Shown here: positions 1 through 12,957 of the stretch, one piece after another | How the letters are laid out: each line of letters starts with the position of its first letter | How positions within the stretch are numbered: the stretch's first letter is position 1 | Assembly: GCA_956465555.1 (NCBI GenBank) | Contig: OY101127.1 | Span: 1,302,001-1,366,000 of the forward strand | Direction of reading: 5' to 3' | DNA: 64,000 nucleotides | Source of the DNA: Nitzschia sp. pyKryTriq1 | Lineage: Eukaryota > Bacillariophyta > Bacillariophyceae > Bacillariales > Bacillariaceae | The notes under the pieces: model-generated | What the model was told of the DNA's origin: nothing | Seen by the model: only the letters and a program-made list of their open reading frames with translations | Database searches by the model: none | Program-made: the position numbers and the translations under genes

Positions 1-325
1 ATCCCTTCTACAGTATTTATTGGTCCCTGGTCTCTGCCTACAAGTAGTGAGGGCGTACTGTCTCTGCTAGCTAGGGTGGGTACTACCGGTATGTAGGTCC
101 ATAGGTACCGGTTCGCAGTAAATACACACATGGTACTTAGCAAACTCTGTACAACAAAATGCCAGAAACCCCGTGCGACCGATGGGATTCGTTTGATTCG
201 CTCGAATCCGGTGGTGAGAGGGTGCGCGGGGAGTCGATCGCCAAGTATCCACCGCTGCTGCTACTGCTACTAGTTATAAAAGGTATGTATAAAACTATCA
301 TCATACTACTTCGTACTCCAAGTTT
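1..325. other. Intergenic, no gene seen
   Basis: This is the sequence just downstream of the SPB1-type gene. It contains an ACCGGT palindrome near 87 and CTA/TAG triplets near 265-275, but no coding signal that I can support. Confidence 0.5.
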
Positions 326-3300
326 TTAAGCATGGTGACGCCGTCTCTTAGAACCGGTCAATCCTCCTTTCTTGCCATTTTTTCGCTTCTTTTGAGCCCG
401 TTCCATCGATCGCTTATCATTCTTCATACGCTTGTCGACCATTACGGCACCCTTTACTCCCTTCTTTCCCTTCTTCGAAACAATAGACTCTTTGCCGCCA
501 CTCTTTCCGTCGGCGGATCGAAGCGCCTTGCTAATCTGTTTCAATTTCATCGACTCACTCATCTCTGACGAGCCAGCAAGTGCTTGAGCCTTCTTCTTGG
601 CTGAAGCCAACTTGAGCTTTGCCTTGCGGTTCTTACGAGCTCGTGCTTCAGCAACTTTGGCAATTGGCTTGGTAGAGAGTGCAACCATCTTCTCTTTCAT
701 TTTCTGAAGGAGGGCATCGGGGATGGGAAGCTGAGGTCGGTAGTGACGATTTTCATCGTCGACGAACCATTCAGGAAGATCACTGGGATCGTTCCAGGCG
801 TATCGATTGTACGAAGCGTCAACCAGTGCCTTGGCCTTGGACTTTCGTAGCATCATGGTGCCCAATGCCATGGTCTTGGCGTAGTCGTCACTGTCGTACT
901 CTTCGTTGTCCGAGTTGTAGTTTCTCGAATCCATCAATGGGAGCGGCCGTTCGGCTTCGACAACCTCGAATCCTTTGCCTTTGCCAGGAGTATCTTCATC
1001 CATTAGACCACCCATACCCGCCTTGATGAGTTTGCGAGCCTCCAGCAGCTTCTGCTTCTTTTCCTCGCTAATCCCTTCCATCTTGGAGATTTCCCTCTCT
1101 TGCTCTTCTTCTTCGTCGTCATTGTCGTCGGCGGGGACCAGGGAAAATTCGCCTTCTGATTCCCCTAGTTTTTTCGCCTTGCGTGCTTGACGTCTTTCAT
1201 CACGCTCCAGGGCCTTGAGTCGCTTTTCATGACGTTTCTGCTTGTCCGTCTTGGGGATCATTGCCAATACATCATCGGCATCCAAACCCTGCTTGTTGGA
1301 CGAGGAGCCATTGTCCATGGCCTCTTTCTTGGCTCTGCCTGATGTTCGAGCACGCTTGGCCTTCGGCATCATCATTTCATCCTCGGCATCAATGTCATCT
1401 TCGCTTACGACATCATCCTCTTCTTCAATGACCTTGTTCTTGGCCTTTTTCTTTCCTTGAGGCTCCTCTTGAGCTGATTCGGCGGCTTGCCCAATCGAGG
1501 CAAAGAGGGGATTGCTGAACCAGCGAGCAGTCTTGACCGACGAGGGATCGTCCGGGAATTGATGGATCAATGGATTTTTATCCTTCTCGGCTTGGGTACT
1601 TGCAACTTTTTGCGTCTTCTTCTTTTGTTGCTCATGCTCCTTTGGAGTCATGGGTTTTGCATCGAAGCCATCATCATCATCGTCCGCGTTGTCCTCATCC
1701 GATGAAGAGTCGTCATCATCATCATCATCGTCGTCATCGCTATCCCTCGGGCCTTGCAAGAGTTTGGCATAGGTCTTGGCGTCTGCACCAAGACCACGTT
1801 GATTGCTCAACAGTAGCTCATGGTCTTCATGGGATTCTTGCGCCAGCTTTTCGCGCATCAACTTCTTGGAGCGTTTGGCCGCCTTGGTTCCCGACTTGGC
1901 GGCACCATTCTTGGTCTTTTCCAAGTATTGATTGTAGGCAAAATCAAGATCTTTTTCCAGTCGGAACGAGTAACCCGTCTCTTCATCTTGATCGGGTACG
2001 TTCCTACCAAGAGCATCGGCGTCGTCGTCGACGTCATCATCATCGGAATCATGATCCACACCAAAGACTTGATCGTCCGTGACTTGATCCAAATTGACTT
2101 CGGCCACCTTGTTCAAGTCGCCGGACGATTTCAAGGTATTGAGAGAAAAGAACTGATCGTCCTCTTGCACATCAATAGCATTCAGATCCATTCCCAAGGC
2201 CGCCTGCCGACGTTTTTTGGCGGCCAACTTGCGTTCCTTCTTTTTGCTCTTTTTCTTTTCACGGAGCTTGCGTTCTCGTAGAGCTTGGATTTCCTTTTGG
2301 ACCTCATCTTCATCCTCATCGTCATCATCCTCATCATCGTCGTCGCCAGTCTTGGACTTCTTTTTGCGCTTGGCGTCTTTGTCGACAATCATCTCGTCGT
2401 CATCGTCCTTGTCATCATCATCATCGCCGTCATCGTCCTTGTTATCATCATCCTTAATATGTTCAAGAGATAGAATCATCTTGTCTCTCCAAAGCATGAG
2501 TCCTTTAAAGTCTCCCTTGTTCAAGACTTTGAGATCGACCAAACATTCCTTGATTTCGGGTGTCGTCAAGGGATGATTCAAGAGAAATTGGCAGTGACAC
2601 GAAGAACTGTCCTTGTTCTTCTTGTTGTTGTCCTTGTCCTTGTTGTTGTTGTTCATATTGTTCATGTTGATGCATTCAGGACAAGTAAAGGAGAAGCCGG
2701 TACAAGAGCTGAGCATTTGAATGGCCCCCATACTACCCTTGGTTTTGAGAATGAAATCTTGGAGTGGTTCGACATGTCGCAATGAGGCAAACTCCAAATG
2801 TTCCGTATCATAACCATCCCGATGACGTCGGGATTGATCCCAATTCTTGTGAAAGACGTGAAATTTGGAAATACCACCGGCGCCAGTAGCAGCAGCAGTT
2901 GCTGCTCCACCACCGGTCGTATCGCCTTGGACCATTTCAAAGATATGTTTGGGATCCAATAATCGTGGATCGAGTTTGGCCGGAGCATGATATCCTTGAC
3001 AGATATAAAAAATTTCGGCCGATTGGGGACGGCTCGCTTTCGGTTTGAAGCTCGTGACGGTTTCAAAGAGCTGTTGAATGACCCAATGATACGAGGCCGA
3101 ATCACGGCTACGATAAATTTTGGTCACAAAGGTCCCCCCCCGTTTCAAATGATGCGTCGCACAACGCAAGGCATGCACCGCCAGTTCGATTTGTTCGTAC
3201 GCATCCTTGTCGTACGAAGCACCAATATTCGGTGCTCCATCATGCAATACGACATCGACTGTACCACCACCACCACCTTGATCACTATTATTCTTTTTCT

Positions 3301-3913
3301 TCTTTTGTGTGTTTGTTGCAGTAGTAGCTACTTGGGCAATCGCACGATTGATTTCCGATTTGCACTTGTCGGTCGTAATATCACCCACAATGGTAGTAAT
3401 GGTTTGTTGAGGTGATTTGGGAAAGAGTTTGCGAATGGGAAGAATATCGACGGCGACGATATGGGTTTGCGGTCCACATTCTCGTGATGCAATTTGCGTC
3501 CAACCTCCTGGTGCGGCACACAAATCCAAAACGACCATATTCGTGGAAGACGACTGCGTCAAAATAGAATATTGACGATTGATTTGGGACAGTTTGAACG
3601 CGGCACGACTTCGTAATCCTTGTTCCTTGGCGACTGTGGTATAAGTATAGTATAAGTATAGTATAAGTATAGTATAGTATGATTATACGTATACGTAGAG
3701 TTTAGTATAAAGATGATAAACGTTGTGAGAATTGGAATGAATGAAATGTATGAATGCATGAATGCATGAATGAATGAATGAATGGATCCAAACGAACTCA
3801 TGTACTCGTACTCGTACTCGTACTTTCATTTTACTTTTACTTTACTTACGCCGATAGTACTTGTCCTTGTCATGATGCTTTTTACGTTTGGTACTTTTGC
3901 CGTGGTCGACCAT
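326..3913 (-). CDS. SPB1: SPB1/FTSJ3-type pre-rRNA 2'-O-ribose methyltransferase
   Basis: Nucleolar AdoMet-dependent methyltransferase of large-subunit pre-rRNA, needed for 60S maturation (family knowledge). I read two exons: 3913..3850, and 3633..326 after a 216-nt intron with donor GTAAGTAAA and acceptor CAG. The joined protein is 1123 residues. The small first exon completes the family N-terminus (KYYRLAKEQG...RAAFKL) that the long exon alone lacks. The FtsJ domain is at about 20-235, with the AdoMet loop LCAAPGGW and a K-D-K-E tetrad readable as K35, D153, K193 and E228. A Lys/Asn/Gly low-complexity insert precedes D153. A DUF3381-like part follows, then long Asp-rich linkers. The Spb1 C-terminal domain is at about 905-1105, with RYAWNDPSDLPEWFVDDE. 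The very C-terminus is basic, as usual for nucleolar factors. Confidence 0.93.
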
Positions 3914-4043
3914 GATGATTGAATGATTGAATGAATGATGAATGAAGATACGATACTAATGCACGACTTGACTTGACTTGACTTGACTTGATACTTCTGA
4001 CTTGATACTACAGATCGAGGGATGTGGTATGTGAAGGAAGGAA

Positions 4044-4076
<33 letters not shown>

Positions 4077-4250
4077 TGGGATGGATATACTGCTGCTGCC
4101 GTCGCGTCGGAAGCATGTAGTAGGATACTGTAGTTGGTTGTTCTTGTTGTTTATGTTCTTGGATGCAGTCGGTCGGTGGTGGTTTGTTTTGTTGCTTCAT
4201 TCATCGATCAGTTTCAGTTGGGTGGCTGGCGGTGAGGCGGGGGAAAGTAA

Positions 4251-4325
<75 letters not shown>
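4251..4325. repeat. (GTCT)n microsatellite
   Basis: About 18 uninterrupted tetranucleotide units are read directly. Because the unit is four bases, all three frames stay open and give artefactual ORFs. Confidence 0.97.
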
Positions 4326-4537
4326 GTTTATTCCAATTCGCAACCAGCGAATGACGACGACGAGATTGCGAGCGAGGTCTGATGAGAATGAAAGATCGTG
4401 TAAATGTGGGATCACAGGCAGGGAAGACCAGACGGACAGACGGACGGGCGACGGAGGGAGTGACAGACGCTGGATTTGAATTAGGGCCGAGTTTTGCGAA
4501 AAAGAACGAAGGAACGAAGGAATAGAACGAACGAAGG

Positions 4538-4758
4538 AACGAATGAATAGAACGAATGAATAGAACGAATGAATAGAACGAATGAATAGAACGAATGAAT
4601 AGAACGAATGAATAGAACGAATGAATAGAACGAATGAATAGAACGAATGAATAGAACGAATGAATAGAACGAATGAATAGAACGAATGAATAGAACGAAT
4701 GAATAGAACGAATGAATAGAACGAATGAATAGAACGAATGAATAGAACGAATGAATAG
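4538..4758. repeat. 13-bp minisatellite, 17 perfect units
   Basis: The unit AACGAATGAATAG repeats head to tail 17 times without a mismatch (221 bp). Degenerate units flank it on both sides, such as AACGAAGGAATAG-like copies at about 4504-4537 and AACGAACGAATA after 4758. A 13-bp unit cycles through all three frames, which explains the overlapping open frames on the minus strand. Confidence 0.96.
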
Positions 4759-5383
4759 AACGAACGAATACTGTAGAACGAACGAAATTCTCTTCCATCT
4801 GCTTCGAATGGAAGTACGACACAGATTATCCAATCCAAAGCAATGGTAATGTCATGTGGCATATGAAATAATAATGCCTGCCTGCTGGCGTCGTCGTCTC
4901 CGCGCCGGAAAAATAAAGCGAAAAAAATATTTGATGGGTCTTCCTTCTGGCATGGATGGGTCTTCTCCGTGGTGTATGTATGTGAGAAATAAAGCATTGT
5001 TCCTCGCCGCTCCATCTACTATCTCTGATGTTCTTTCGCCTTTGGATATTTCGAACAACCAAAAAAGAAGTTCCGATCCGATCCGATCTGATATCGCGGT
5101 ACAAGTACAAGTACAAGTACAAGTACAGTAGATGATCGCCACAAGGGCGGGGTCGATGCCCATCATCATACAGGTGCGGTAGACCCTACTACCCCCGCTA
5201 GTAGTAGTGTATGATCCGTCCATACCGGTACAGTAGTACCCGCATACCGGTAGGTGGTGCTTCTCTTGACTTGACATTGACATTGAATGGCCCTGGCGGG
5301 CGAGTGAGTGAGTGAGTGAGTGAGTGAGTGAGAAGAGTCAAGCAATCAAGCAAGCAAGCAATCCAAAGATCGTCAGCATCATC

Positions 5384-7260
5384 ATGACCGCCACCACCAC
5401 TACCAAGACGATCACGATCACGATCGGGAACCACGTGCCGATGGAACGGATGCTCTCCCAACTGGAAAAGGCGCAGACGACGACGACCTCCTGTTGGACG
5501 AACAACGAGGAATCATCATCATCCAACAAGATTCTTATTTGTCTCCACTTTATGGCCCAGCATCCTTCCCAGCCGTTTCGATTGACAACGAGTCGTCGTC
5601 GTCGTCGTCGTCATGATGATGATACTGATTATGATAATGATAAGGATGATTTTGATTTTGATGGTCGGACGCTCAGTCGCGCCATTCTGAGACTTTTTGA
5701 GCACATGGCGACCACAAAGGCCACAACAGCCACACAAGATCAACATCATCAACAGCATCAGCATCAACAGCAGCAGCAGCGTCAAACGTTGCAGTTGCAG
5801 TTGCATCTATCCGCTTGCCAGTATGATGATGATCCCGACTTTCAATACCTCTTGAAACGCGCGCGGCAGCTTGGAATCTTGACCCATTTGGTCCTTTCGG
5901 AGCGATCGTCTTGGACAAGTACTACAAGTACAAGTACTACTACAAGAAGTACTACTACAAGAAGCACAAGTACAACTACAAGAAGTACTACAAGAAGTAC
6001 AAGTGCAAGAAGTACTACAAGAAGTACAAGTACTACCATCGATTTGTTGTTGTTTGAAATACTCGCCAATGATCGATTGGAAACATTGGAAATCAACTTG
6101 CCTGCAGCAGCAGCAGCAGCATCTGCTGTACCAGCATCTGCACCATCACTATTGGAGGAGGATCATCATGCTCATGATGATCATGCTCATCCTCATGATG
6201 ATGATGATGATGATGATATTGTTCTTCTTCTTTCGAAACGACTCGGTCATGCCATTGCTGCCAATCCTTCGATTCGAACCCTTGTATTGTACACGTACGA
6301 AGATGATCAAGGGACGGTGACAGCCACCCTGCTACGATCCTTGGCGGTAGTACTATCAAGACAACAACAACAACATCAACAACGTTCTTCTTGTGGTACT
6401 GGTACTGGTGTTACTGGCGGCAGTCGAAGTAGTAGGGGCATTACGACTTTGCATTTGCATTGTCCTCAATCGGCGACTCGTACTTTGGTCCGAGATGGTT
6501 TGGTTCCTCTACTATTGGTGCAACAGCAACAGCAACAACAACTCGAGGAACTGGAAATTTCGTGTATTCCACATCATCATCATCATCATCATCATCACCA
6601 ACACCAGTATCAACAATATCATCAACATCAGTATCAGCAGCAGCAAACGATGCATCAACAACACGATGACTCTTCTTCTTCTTCTACTTTTGTATTTCCC
6701 CTCGATATTTTGGTACAGCAAGGTCTACTACCATCACCACCACCACCGCCACCACCACCAGGAGAGCGACGACGACCAAGAACAACAACAACAGCACAAG
6801 CAGCAGCAGCGGCACCACGAGGACTGAAACGATTAGGCCTCTTTTACGCCAATTTGACCACGACTCAAGTCGATCGTGACCTGCTACGTTGGTTGCATCG
6901 TATTCCTTCTCTTCAATCCATTGACTTGTTTGGCAATCACATTGATTCCCTCTACTTTCCTACATTCTATCATCAACATCAACAACAACAAGATTCTTCT
7001 TGTTCTTCTTCTTCCTTTGCTTGCAATCTACAAGAATTGCATCTACAACAAAATCCATGTCTACAACTACTAGTAGCAGGATCCGCAGCATCATATTCAG
7101 CGGCATCAGCACCATCACCACCACCACCACCACCACCATACTATCATCATCATGATTATTATTTCATTCATCCAACATCATCATCAACATCATCATCCTA
7201 TTATCATCGTAATCCTCAAACTCTTCATCCTCCTCGAAATCCAACTCCAATTTTCTCCTC

Positions 7261-7293
<33 letters not shown>

Positions 7294-8395
7294 AACCTTT
7301 TCACTCTCCACCACCAGTACCACGCCAGCAATGCCAAGAACATCATCATTATCTTTAGGTACCCTCCTCTTGACTTTATTTCAACGACATCCCCGACTCT
7401 ATCACTTTGGAGTGGATCCTACTGATACTACTACTACTACTACTATTACTACTCTTCGTCCTGGCACACAACAAGAACACGAACAACAAGATGCACAATA
7501 CTTTTATCAGAAGTGGTTGTTGTTTTGGGCCGATGTAAATCGAGTCAAAGTGATACGACCACCAGCATCAACAACACCATCATCATTAACATCATCATTA
7601 TCATCATCAACATTCTCTGGTGGTGGAAGCGGGGAGGACGGCACCAGAGTCAACTCACCACCACTACCACGTGGTGGTGCTGGTAACCTGTGGCCTTTTC
7701 TTTTGGAACGCATCACGCATCATCCCCTCTTGAAGATTCTTCATCATGCTGATGATACTTCTACTACTACTACTACTGATCCTCATGGTCGTGCGGATGT
7801 GGATCATTGTTCGACTACTACTACTACTACTACTACTACTACCGGCTCTTCTTTCTTCGGCAACAACAACAACAAGACGCCCAGGAGTAGTAGTACTATC
7901 CAGTACCCTACTACTACCCACACCACCACTACCACTACTGGTATTAGTAGACTACTTTCCAAGAGTCCCACATCGGTTCTACTAACAATGACCGGCAGCA
8001 GTACTGCTAGCCGTACCAGTCCATCCAGCCGCACCAGCAGCAGCAGACGTCCAACGATGGCAGCAGCAGCAAGACCAACAAGAACGACTACTAATACTGC
8101 ATCAACAACCCATAACGTGGTGTCATCAGCATCAGCATCATCAGCAGGAAGAAGAAGGTCATCATCATCATCATCATCATTACACCAGGAGGAGGAGGAG
8201 GAGGAACAAAGAATGAGACGACAACGTCAAGCCAGTCTGCTCTTTTATTTGTTGAGAAATCAGGATCCATCGGCTTGGATGTCATCGCCGTTATCGTTAT
8301 CGTCATCCCCGTCCCCATCAAGAAGAGCGACCACCATCACCACCACCACGACGACGACGACGACGTCAACTAGTAGGACTAAACGTAGCTACTAG
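5384..8395 (+). CDS. Leucine-rich, low-complexity protein (LRR-like)
   Basis: Predicted 1003-residue protein. I start at the ATG at 5384 because the reading frame extends upstream only to a GTG inside a GAGT microsatellite. Leucine-rich-repeat-like segments are recognisable at about 125-150 (LQLHLSACQ), 280-340 (SIRTLVLYTYED), 440-530 (GLKRLGLFYANL...LQSIDLFGNHI) and 547-560 (NLQELHLQQNPCL). They are separated by His, Gln, Thr, Ser and Pro runs. The C-terminal third is almost entirely Thr/Ser-rich with no domain. Diatoms have many such LRR proteins, often of unknown role. Triplet expansions make up much of the length, so intron positions inside cannot be excluded. Confidence 0.6.
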
Positions 8396-9310
8396 TAGTA
8401 GTACAAGAAGGAAGAAGAGGAAGAAGGAAGAAGAAAGAAGAACAGCATCAACAACAACAACAACAACAAATGGAAGCAGACGAAGAAGAATCATCATCCT
8501 CAAGTAGTCGTAAAAGTAGTAGTAGTACTACTAGTTGCTACATGCGATTCTAATGCACGTATGGAGTATCATTGGTCGTCACTCTACGTCTTACTACTAC
8601 TAGTACTACGACTACTAGTAGAGGTGGTCATCTCTTTCTATACTCTAGTAGTACGACTCTACTACTACTACTAAAACTACATCTGAGGCCAGCACCAGAA
8701 TCTCCCGAAGCGTATCATTATTATTTTTTGTTCGTCGACAAAAATCACTTCTCGCTCTCCACTCCTATTATTATTATTATTATTTATCTCTACAACATCA
8801 TACCGGTACAAGTATACCGACACGAAAGGTAGTACGTAATACGGTAATATTGTACCTAGATGATGCGATACAAGTTTTTCTTCGTTCACGACGACAACAA
8901 CAACACCATCAGCATGATGTACGAAGGGACACTCTACTAAACTACCAGCTCCGTCTATTCATTCTTTCGCTCGCTCGTTCGCTCGCTCTCGTAGCAGGCG
9001 GTAGGAGCGAGGCGCGGGAAGAGTGCGTTTGCGTGGCGAATCATCATCATCGAATCTGGCACGAATCTGATGGAATCATCCGATCCGCAAGTACAGTATG
9101 GTCTTTCTCATTATTTTTATTTTGCATTATGTTTCTCCTATCCTCGCCGCCACCACCCATCCTCTCTACTATTAGCTAGCAGAAGTACAGTAGACCTAGT
9201 TTCAAAACTTCATCATATCACACCCAGACAACAACAAGCAGAGAGGTCTATGCTGTCTAATGACATATAGCATCATCATCCTAATAATAATAATAATAAT
9301 CTAATATCAT
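8396..9310. other. Intergenic, no gene seen
   Basis: The region contains CTA/TAG-rich sequence, short purine tracts after 8405 and a TTA run near 8765-8785. It should include the 3' end of the leucine-rich gene and the promoter of the SPX-MFS gene. I recognise no specific element. Confidence 0.5.
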
Positions 9311-11894
9311 ATGGTGGAGTTTGGTAACACGCTCGCCCGATCGAAACGACCCGAATGGGCCGAATCGTATCTCGATTACGATCGACTCAAGCATATTCTC
9401 AAGAAGCATGCCAAGGCCGCGTCAGCAGCAGCAGCAGCAGAAGCAGCAGCAGCAGAGGAGCGACGCCGGGCTCAACAACAGAAGCAGCAGCAGCAGCAGC
9501 AGCAGCAACAACATCGAAGATCGCAATCCGCCTATTCGATTCTTTCATTATCATCATCATCATCGTGGGCAATACCAGCAGCAATACCAGCAGCACCAGG
9601 AGCGCATCAACAAGATTTTCGCCGTCTGTTAAGTTATCATCATCATCATGAGCAGGAGCAGCAGCAGCAGCAGCAGCAACAAGAGCGACAACAACAAGAG
9701 GAGCAGCAGGACGTACCACCACCAGCAGCAGCAGTGCTTCTTCGATTGGAATTTCAAAGAGTTCTGGATCAAGAAATTGAAAAGGTGGTTCTCTATTCGT
9801 TGGAATTACAGGGACAGATATCTCGAGAATTGACTCGACTGGCCCCCCAACGACAGTCTTGTTTGGAACATGTGGCTACTACTATTAGATTATGGGAACA
9901 ACTACAACAACAGCAACAGCAACATGGTGCTGGTGTTGGTAGTGGTGTTGGTAGTGGAAAAGAAGAAGAAGAAGAAGAAGAGCAGGATAATGCTAGAAGG
10001 ACAATGGCAATGACCATGATTCGAGATACCTACCAAGCCTACCGTATCGTGGCTCGGCAAGTGTTGGACTATGTCGCCTTTGTGGAACTCAATGCGACGG
10101 CGGTTCGGAAAATACTGAAGAAACATGACAAGCAACAGCAGCAGCAACAAAACCTGCTGCTGCTGCTGCAACAACAACAACAACAACAGCAAACAAAAGA
10201 AGACCATTCCTTACTACTACTGTCGGAAACCTATTTGAAAGCAGGCTACTATACGACGAATAATCATGCTGATCAGCAGCAGCAGCAGCAGCAGGATAAC
10301 CATCTCGATTCTCTCTACGGATTATCCAATCCTGGACTGTCCGCCTTGGTCGCGACTTTGACAAGAGCCTTTGCCGAACTCCATCAAGCGGAATATTTGT
10401 TGTTAAGCACAACAACTTCAACAACAACAACAACAACATGGACGACGATGGTGACGACGACGACGACGAATCATACTCGTCAGTCAGAGCCCAAGCTACT
10501 ACTACCACCACTCGCCTCCTACCGCCGCCACCACAGGCAAATAAACTCTATTCCAAAATCTCGTTCGGCACCTCTCATGTCGGAGGATGTCTTGGGAAAG
10601 TCTTCGGCATATGCATCCTCTCCTATTTCCATGAGAAGTACTCCTTCGACAACCAGTACCGTGCTGGCCAAGGCATTCTCCTTCATTTCGGCGTTCTCGG
10701 TCAATAACAATGATAATGATAATGATGATAATAATAATGATACTTTCGAGGAACAAGACAACAAGGATGGTGGACTTGCCGGTGGTGGTACGGCCTTCAG
10801 TACAAACGATTCGATTCCTACTACTACACACGTTACCAAAGCTCGCGAACCCTTATTGGATGACATCCATACTGCTCGATCTCGGCTACGACAGTCTACG
10901 ACGAACTATGTGGAAATGGTAGCCGCCCAAGCCGCCTTGTTCTTGGACGATGACGATGCACCTCCGTCCGATTCTTCACGGCGGCGAGGAAGACGACGAC
11001 GACGACGACTTTTACTACCATCTGGTGATCAGCACGAGGACCAACAAGAAGAACGAGAGGAGGAGGAGGAGGAGGAGGAATGCGATGATGAGAGTAGACG
11101 ACGAAAACGAAAACGTCTCTCGAGTTTTCTCAATCTCACATCAACCTTTTTGTACATGACCAATTACTACATTGTCGCACCCACGACGGGGCAATATGCG
11201 TTAAAAGTCGGAAGTTCCGAAGCCATGGCCGCTCTGATTGTTGGCATGACACCCAATGCTGCCTTGATCGCGACGGTACTGTACGGAATCTGGTCCAATT
11301 ATTCCTACAAGAGTGCGCTTTTGTTTGCCGCCGCATCGTCCATATTGGGAAATATAGCCTATGCACTCGCACTGCACTACCATTCCATCGAACTGGTCTT
11401 GATTGGACGATTCTTGAATGGATTTGGTTCGGCCCGCAGTATCAATCGACGGTTCATTGCCGATACCTTTTCACGGGCCGAACGAACGCAGGCGTCGGCC
11501 GCCTTTGTGACGGCGGGAGGCTTGGGAATGGCGGCTGGACCAGCCATTGCGGTCGTGTTGGGAAAAATAGAAGATTGGACTAATACCAATACTGCTCGTA
11601 CGAGTGATGGAAAGGAAGAAGGAGGACTTGAAGAAGTAGCACGTGGTGGGTCATCATCATTGTTGTGGACTGTCGAAACGGCTCCTGGGTGGGTCATGAT
11701 GGGCTTGTGGACCATCTACTTTGTGGCAGCTCTTCGACACTTTGAAGAGCCGGATCGATCTCATTTGTTTGGTACTTCTTCTACTTCTACCAATGAAGAA
11801 CAAAAAAGTCAAACGAGAATTACCAACAACACCACCAATGTTGGCGAGACGGAACCGCTTCTCGGCTCGTCCGACGAGGCCACAAAGCTTCAAA

Positions 11895-11935
<41 letters not shown>

Positions 11936-12769
11936 GAACCTCCTCTGTATCGGAATGTTCCAGTGATGGTGACGCTTTGGATCTACTTTGTACTCAAGAT
12001 TGTACTCGAAAGCTTGCTCAGTTCCAGTGCGACTTTGACGAGCTACTATTTCGGTTGGAATTCCAAGCATACGGGAGCTTTCCTGGCCTTTTTAGGACTG
12101 CTCATGTTTCCCGCCAACCTTGGCGTCGCCCGACTTTCGCAGCTACAATATCAAGATCGGGAACTCATTATGGGCACCTTGATGGTCATGCTGGTGAGCG
12201 TCTTGGGAATTCTATCGTACTCTTCACCTACTACTAGTAGTAGTAGTAGCGGCAGCAGCAACGGCGAGGACATCAAGAACTATTCTGCCATTCAGTACAT
12301 GTTCTTTGGAATTTGCCTCTTTGTCTCGGCCAATGTTTTGGAGGGACCCAATATGAGTTTACTTTCCAAGACGATCCCCAAAAGTTGGGCCAAAGGAACG
12401 TTCAACTCGGGCTTTTTGGCCACCGAAGCAGGGACTTTGGCTCGATCGGTCGGGGATGTCTTGATTTCCGCCGAAGCTGCCCTGTACGGCGTTCCAAACT
12501 TGCTGAACGCTACCTTTGTCCCCTTGATTGGCTTTGTAGGTATCTCGATATGGGTCACTCGGAGCTTTTTCGATCAAATGGTAGAAGCCGACGACGACGA
12601 CGATGAAGACGACGACGACGATGATGACGACGATGAATTATCATCTTCCGATGCATCCGCTGCAATCAATAAGACGGGCCGTATCAGCAGTACCAAGAAC
12701 ACTTTTGAGAAAGCAATGAGTACCACTACTACCAGCACTACAGAGGAAAGCCTCAAGTCGAAAGAATGA
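9311..12769 (+). CDS. SPX-MFS phosphate transporter (PHT5/VPT type)
   Basis: Predicted 1152-residue vacuolar-type phosphate transporter. The N-terminus is a typical SPX start (MVEFGNTLARSKRPEW...YLDYDRLKHILKKH). The SPX domain runs to about residue 270 and is interrupted by Ala and Gln runs. Its central helix (LRLEFQRVLDQEIEKV...LELQGQI) and the final helix with VRKILKKHDK are visible. In this family the SPX domain binds inositol pyrophosphates and senses phosphate status. A long linker follows, then an MFS core from about 605 to 1090 with LNLTSTFLYMTNYYIVAPTT and GRFLNGFGSARSINRRFIAD. An acidic Asp tail closes the protein. Polyphosphate or phosphate storage in the vacuole is the expected role. 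No intron is needed. Confidence 0.88.
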
Positions 12770-12957
12770 ATAATCGAGCAGAGAATGTAGGATCAAGGAT
12801 CAAATAGACGTTGTTCGACCTACCGAACGGTACTAGCTAAAAGTAGGTCTACTTGCAGCTCAAGAAAAAAGACTTCAATATTATGTTTACAGAAGGTACA
12901 AAACCGAATGTCATTCATTCCCCCTGTAATTGAGTTAGTTAGTTATGTATTTTTTGT

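Larger units (their letters stand above)
3914..5383. other. Repeat-rich intergenic region
   Basis: No gene is supported between the SPB1-type start and the leucine-rich protein. The region holds GAAA runs (about 4046-4075), a GTCT microsatellite, a 13-bp minisatellite, GTACAA repeats near 5098-5127 and a GAGT microsatellite (about 5302-5331). Long open frames here are the repeats read through. Confidence 0.7.

Noticed and set aside
1570-2576. Plus-strand Ser/His-rich frames over the SPB1-type gene
   Set aside because: Antisense shadows of the Asp/Lys-rich linkers of SPB1.
4538-4758. Regular repeat array considered as a CRISPR
   Set aside because: Units are 13 bp and contiguous with no spacers, and the genome is eukaryotic.
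4197-5015. Three long overlapping minus-strand frames rich in FIRSIHSFYSFVL repeats
   Set aside because: They are the 13-bp minisatellite and the GTCT microsatellite read in three frames; there is no non-repetitive coding part.
5324-5383. Upstream extension of the leucine-rich protein
   Set aside because: It starts with GTG inside a GAGT microsatellite; the first ATG is at 5384.
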